Source of the DNA: Pelagophyceae sp. CCMP2097
Taxonomy: Eukaryota > Sar > Pelagophyceae
Assembly: GCA_026770575.1 (NCBI GenBank)
Contig: MU657170.1
Coordinates: 99,627 to 163,626, forward strand
Direction of reading: 5' to 3'
DNA: 64,000 nt
Under the pieces are notes generated by a model, which was given only the letters and a program-made list of their open reading frames with translations, was not told where the DNA came from and ran no database searches. Positions 59,771 through 64,000 of this stretch are shown piece by piece. A program made the position numbers and the translations under genes. The stretch's first letter is position 1. Each line of letters opens with the position of its first letter.

Positions 59771-60600
59771 TCACACCCACCGAACACTTATCCAGTGCAC
59801 CGTGGAAGAAATACCCCGCGTGTTTGATCGCAGTGTGAGTCGCCCCGAGTGGCTCGACAGCAAGGTTATATCGTTAAAAGAATCTTGGCAAGGCAAGGCG
59901 ATAGGATTGCCTTGGGCGCGGCGGTGCCGCACGGCCCGCGGCTCCCGTCGTGATTCCCAGTGACACGTTTCCCACCACGCTCGGATTTCGGCGGTGTAGC
60001 CGGTCAAGGCAGTCTTGGTCGCGTTCGTCGGGTTGCGGTTGCCGACGTCGCGGACCCACTGCGCTGTCGCCGAGTCCAAGTCGCCGAGCGCGGCGGGCCC
60101 GCCGCGCGTCGCGCAGCTCCGCGAATACGCATTGGCTAGACTCTTTATCATACGACGTGGCGCAGTTGCGCAGCTTTCGAGCGTCTCTGAGAGCGTAGCT
60201 GCTCCGGAGCACGTCGACGTCGCCCGTCTCCGCCATTTATTCGAGGTAGCGCACGTCGTGGCCGCGCGCGCGCGAAGAAGTCGATGAGCTGCGCAAGACG
60301 TTGATGAGCTCCGTGAAGTTTGCAATCTCAGACGCATCCTCGTAGCCCCGCAGCTCTTCAAGGCACGCCGCGATCCGCGTAGGGAGCCGTGGTGGCGCAG
60401 GAACTGCCGGCGCCGCGCGTAGTCGCTCAAGAGCCCCCGGAGCGTCCCGACGTACTCGCGCGAGTCCGGGGCCGGGGAGTCTGTCGCCTCGTCGAGTAAC
60501 TGTAACCCGGCAGCTGCGCGACGAGCGACCGGCGTGACGGTGCGACACCTCGCGGCCGTGCCCGCGCTCGGGCTGTACGAACGACGACGGAGCCTAGTCT
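59771..60600 (-). pseudogene. Decayed reading frame, unrecognised
   Basis: Minus-strand pieces with coding-like codons: LEELRGYEDASEIANFTELI continuing NVLR (about 60370-60295), then after a frame change and an in-frame TAA, MAETGDVDVLRSSYALRDAR and KLRNCATSYDKESSQCVFAE (60236-60120), then in another frame GGPAALGDLDSATAQWVRDV, GNRNPTNATKTALTGYTAEI and RAWWETCHWES. The LRNCATSY string recalls PcfJ-like proteins, but too weakly to name. Introns could explain one break, not the TAA. Confidence 0.4.
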
Positions 60601-60951
60601 GTGGTGTCGGGCCCTCGACACTGGGTGCCTTTCAGAGCGGCGGCGCACCCGTCCGACGGGCGCCGCGCGCTCGGCGACGCAGGCGTAAAGGTGTGCACCG
60701 TCGAGGCCCGCACAGCAGCCGTAGGCGCCCGCTGCGCCAAAGTCGGGACTTCGCATCATCCATAGTCGGGACGTTACATCCGAGGCCCAGACGAGCCGCT
60801 GACGGGGTCTAGGAGAAGCCCCCCGGGCCGCTGCTCGGGGCCCGCTTGCTCGGCCACGTGATGGATCCATGACGGTGCCGCAACAGGGCGCCCTCGAGTC
60901 ATAGGCGGCTTCCGAGGATTCAGGCCCACGAGGAAAGAAGGAAGTCGGTTA

Positions 60952-62183
60952 CTAGAGCGCGTCGACGTCGTCATCCACCTCCTCTTCCTCTTCCTCCATC
61001 TCCTCGGCCTTTGCGAAGATCGGCTTCTCGGCGCCGCCAAAGGCCGCGCGCTCGGAAATGGAAGACGCGGCGTACCTGTTTGAGGCATCTCGCGGCATTG
61101 CACGGCAACTTTCTTTTTAGGTGCTTCGCGGCATCGCGCGGCAAGCACTCGTCTCTCGCGCAATACGGCCAAGATCGTCCCCTCTGGCGCGGATCTCCCC
61201 CCAGCGTCGATCGAGCTCCCCGGCGTCGATCGAACCTCTGCGTGCCCTCGCGACTCGTTCGCTGTAAGGGTCTGCACAGAATCGACGCCGTCAAAGCGCT
61301 TCGAATCGACGCCAAACGCAACCCACGGCTCCGCCTCCATCTCACTCCGCTTGTGCGCGTACGAGTTCAACTTCGCCGCCGCCTCGCGCCTGAGGGGGTT
61401 TTGAGGGTGCGGGGGGGGTGGAATTATGCAGAAATCGTCCGTCTCCGACTGGTACGGAGGTTCGTCTCGAGGCTTGTCTCTAGAAGCGTCTCCAGGACGC
61501 GGTCGCTCGCATCGTCTGCTTGCGCTTCAACGCCACGGCCACCGCCGCCTTTGGCTTGGCGGCTTCGTCCGGGTCGACACCGATGTTGTCGACGTGGGCA
61601 AACGAGGGCCGCATCTGGGCCATGGTCGCAATGGGCGCGAGGTACAAAGCGCCGTCGTGCATCTTACCCACCTAAAAGGCGGCCCGATTTCGACTCTCGC
61701 CTTTGCCGGGCTCTCCGGGCCGCCCTTCTGCGATTCAAAGGGCGCAGTTCTCCACCGCGTAGTTGGTCTCAGGTTGCACCACGGTGCTGTGCATCGTCCG
61801 CCGCCGTTTCCCCGGCAACCTCGAGTACGGTGCAGGCGCGCAGTCCGTCTCAAAGTCCACCTCTAAGTTTTTATGCAAAGGTTGCAGCCTAGAGAAGAAG
61901 CGTTTCGGGCGTTTGGCGCAGGCGCTCTCAGCGCGATGCTACGAGGCGTCTTGAAACCCCGCATTCCAGCAAGCGCACCGGCCGCCGAGGAGGTCGTACT
62001 CGCCGCGCGACGCCGCCTGAAAAGCGCGTGCCTCCGTCGGATGGCGGACCCTTCATCGCCGCGATGGTGTTTTCATCGACGGGGACTGACCCGTAAGGGA
62101 TACTGAAGCAGATACATGGGCGTCGTCGTCTGCGACATGTAGACCGGAATCGAGGTCACCACCTCGTCGTCGTCCAAGGGCAT
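60952..62183 (-). CDS. RPC5: RNA polymerase III subunit RPC5 (POLR3E/RPC37)
   Basis: RPC5 with RPC4 forms the TFIIF-like heterodimer of Pol III that helps initiation and termination at tRNA and 5S genes. The first exon starts MPLDDDEVVTSIPVYMSQTT and TPMYLLQYPLR (ATG 62183), matching the conserved EIPVYLS..LLQYPLR opening. The next exon (about 61893-61763) has QPLHKNLEVDFETDCAPAPY and VVQPETNYA, then after an AG acceptor VGKMHDGALYLAPIATMAQM with RPSFAHVD, the family's YAVG..DGxLHLTPv..xQMRPSF signature. A short intron joins MRATA to REAAAKLNSYAHKRSEMEAE with PWVAF. The last exon, YAASSISERAAFGGAEKPIF, ends in Glu/Asp-rich EEEEEEVDDDVDAL at 60952. The junctions after the first exon and before the last are not resolved. 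About 240 residues, shorter than animal versions. Confidence 0.85.
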
Positions 62184-62299
62184 CTTGAGCTCAGGCTCCC
62201 TAGCTCCCCCTCAGCTGAGCTCAGGCTGACAGGAAAAAGTATCACCAAAATCGGCGATCTTTTGGTTTCCGCCCAAAATCGAAAAGAGAATAGTACAGA
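62184..62299. promoter_or_regulatory. Likely RPC5 promoter region
   Basis: Short stretch upstream of the RPC5 ATG with a CTCAGCTGAGCTCAGGCTGA direct/inverted CTCAGG motif near 62193-62230. No TATA-like box is certain. Confidence 0.3.
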
Positions 62300-62690
62300 T
62301 AGGTGGTCCCTTGGGGTTGTTTAGGTGGTCCTCCTTTTTTGGTCTCGCAATGGGGCAATTCGGTGGTTATGTAAATCGTCGCCAAATAAAAAGGGCACTT
62401 CGGTGGTTCTGCTTTTCGCGTCTCGTGGGCGAGGGCAGTTCGGTGGTCCCTTTTTTCAGCGATCGGTGGGCAAGGGCACTTCGGTGGTTCTGTTTTTTCA
62501 AGCCTTAATTCGCGGGTCAGATCGGTGGTTCATCTTTTTATGGCGATTTGACAAGGGCAGAACGGTGGTCGTACTTTTGGAAGCCCATTTCCCGGGGCGT
62601 ATCGGTGGTCGTATTTGGTAGTGCGTGTGGCGTATCGGTCGGTGGTCGTATTTGGTGGTGCGTGTGGCTTTTCGGTGGTCGCCTCTCGTT
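62300..62690. repeat. CGGTGGTCC/TTCGGTGGTTCTG tandem repeat, about 55-60 bp
   Basis: At least seven units centred on TTCGGTGGTYC, spaced 30-65 bp and often followed by T-rich tracts (CTTTTTTC, GTTTTTTC) and GGGCAAGGGCA. The last copies shorten to CGGTGGTCGTATTTGGTGG. No coding sequence. Confidence 0.8.
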
Positions 62691-62901
62691 GCGCTAAATT
62701 ACCTATAGGTAGCCCACCGATGGAAGTTTAATGTTCTCGGGATCGATCGAGGCTGCTCGCTCCAACTTGCGTGCGGCACGGCGCCTCTGTGGCTCATGAT
62801 GACTTGGCCAATTATACGCATGTACGGCATTAAAATTTGTTTAGGAATACATGCTTAGCCGAGGATCCTTGTTCTAGTGCTCGTGCCAGAGCTTGAGATT
62901 G

Positions 62902-63927
62902 CTATTCTTCCTCGTCAGATTGCCCATCAGCATCTTCTCCGTCGCCAATTAACTTCTGCGGCTCCCAGTCAAGCGCGTTGTAAGTCGTTCCGTCATCGGA
63001 TTGCACGAGGACGACGTCAAAGATGGCGAGGAGACCTAACCCAGGTTTTTCCGTCTCACATTCATGTTTCACGGCATCAAAAGCGATGCGCGTTCCGGAA
63101 AGCTGCGTGGAAGATATGAATTCAACGTCGGTGCTGTGGCGATTCGTGACGACGACCGTATTCTTCGTCCCTGCTACATATGCTCGTAGAATGAGGTCCC
63201 AGAACTTGAGCCCGTTTTCGGTTCCGTTGTAATAAGCGTCCCGCTGTCGCAGGAAGCCGGCGGCCTCTTTCAATGTCGCCGTCGCTTTTCGTTTAACTGC
63301 CTTGCTCAAGTCAGCGCTGTGGGCCTTTAGATATAACGAAATTGCGGCCTCGTGCATCGCCGGCATACTCATATACGTGGCAATCTTTGCGCGGGCTTGA
63401 TTTGCATCCCACTGTGTTTGACCCCGGCTCTCCCTTTCAAACAGCCACGCCATAACTTGAAAGATCGAGTTGGTGCCGACGGCAATAAGCACGTCTGCAC
63501 GGAGCCTCGCTATCAGTCTATATTGATCATCTGTCATCGGCAGCATGTCAACAGCGACTGCGTCTTTGGCCATTCGAACTGGAATCCGAAACGAGCCCCT
63601 TGATATAACCTTTGTCTCCTGGAATTCAGTGCCAGTGAACGGCCCGGGGTTGGCATTCGCGTTCGTGTGATTGGCCCCGTCGTCGGACAAGTCGTCGAGC
63701 GGCAGATTCTTACCGGTCCGGTCGTCTTCGCCGTCGGCCTCTTCGTCGTCATCCAGCTTTCCCCCGACGCCGTTCTCTTCTTCCGCATCGTAGTCGTCCT
63801 TTCCGTCGACGATATCCTTTGAAGTTGCCTCTGGGCGCAGTTCAAGGTCCGGCTCCCCTATTATCTGGTCGCCTTCGAGCTCCTCCGAGATCATGTCCGA
63901 TAGCATACGGCGTCGGAAAAGTGGCAC
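62902..63927 (-). CDS. Acidic orphan protein, 341 residues
   Basis: Intronless frame from ATG 63927 to TAG-type stop at 62902. Residues 1-85 are very acidic (EELEGDQIIGEPDLELRPEA, KDDYDAEEENG, KLDDDEEADGEDD). The middle reads FQETKVISRGSFRIPVRMAK, DQYRLIARLRADVLIAVGTN, SIFQVMAWLFERESRGQTQW, AAISLYLKAHSADLSKAVKR and AAGFLRQRDAYYNGTENGLK with FWDLILRAYVAGTKNTVVV. It ends with another acidic tail (GDGEDADGQSDEEE). I do not recognise a family. Codon choice is more mixed (many A/T-ending codons) than in other genes here, and no intron is present, which may mean a mobile-element, viral or recently acquired origin; the sequence alone does not decide. Confidence 0.65.
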   Translation of the reverse strand: MPLFRRRMLSDMISEELEGDQIIGEPDLELRPEATSKDIVDGKDDYDAEEENGVGGKLDDDEEADGEDDRTGKNLPLDDLSDDGANHTNANANPGPFTGTEFQETKVISRGSFRIPVRMAKDAVAVDMLPMTDDQYRLIARLRADVLIAVGTNSIFQVMAWLFERESRGQTQWDANQARAKIATYMSMPAMHEAAISLYLKAHSADLSKAVKRKATATLKEAAGFLRQRDAYYNGTENGLKFWDLILRAYVAGTKNTVVVTNRHSTDVEFISSTQLSGTRIAFDAVKHECETEKPGLGLLAIFDVVLVQSDDGTTYNALDWEPQKLIGDGEDADGQSDEEE

Positions 63928-64000
63928 GTCTGTCTGCTGGTAACTTTGTCGGGCCCCAACTAAAATGTAGTGTATCGCGAGGCATACGAAAACACCGCAA

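Overview
This window reads as nuclear DNA of a GC-rich eukaryotic microalga. Genes are split by GT-AG (sometimes GC-AG) introns, exon codons are strongly G/C-ending, and several products start with signal-peptide-like or mitochondrial-type leaders. The mix of MYND/RING/Sel1 proteins, a DUF3494 ice-binding protein, an OPR/RAP organellar RNA factor and leaders that look like bipartite plastid targeting suggests a stramenopile, perhaps a pelagophyte such as Aureococcus or Pelagomonas. That placement is inference; no rRNA or organelle marker is present.

Layout. 1-8.7 kb: the 5' part of an unrecognised minus-strand gene, a mitochondrial carrier, an intronless WD40 protein and an unrecognised multi-exon gene. 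8.9-16.6 kb: a segmental duplication carrying two MYND-RING-Sel1 genes (one broken, one intact) around about 5 kb of repeats, TIR elements and tRNA-derived fragments. 17.1-25.4 kb: one large minus-strand gene for an RRM-OPR-RAP RNA-binding protein. 26.7-33.0 kb: a complete AMP deaminase gene in 19 coding segments. 33.8-41.4 kb: a divergent protein kinase, a secreted or plastid protein, an ice-binding protein and a SET-domain methyltransferase. 42.5-51.2 kb: an AGC protein kinase followed by a PP2C phosphatase. 52.0-59.0 kb: two decayed Sel1 copies, lumazine synthase (riboflavin pathway), a DUF1295 membrane protein and a gamma-glutamylcyclotransferase-like protein. 59.3-64.0 kb: tandem repeats, a decayed reading frame, the RNA polymerase III subunit RPC5, and an acidic orphan protein of different composition.

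The genes do not form a pathway; this is ordinary mixed eukaryotic gene order. The most unusual property is in the introns. Most are 30-150 nt, but each large gene has one or more introns expanded to 0.5-1.5 kb by degenerate 13-16 bp repeats of two recurring families, GGGACCTTGTCAC-like and GGCCCTCGAGACGG-like. The first family lies in the same transcriptional orientation in three unrelated genes. Splice models for the carrier, AMP deaminase, AGC kinase and lumazine synthase were checked by summing exon lengths; each is a multiple of three. Four GC-AG introns and one in-frame, stop-free 60-nt intron (exitron-like) are needed for these and the SET gene to read through conserved domains.
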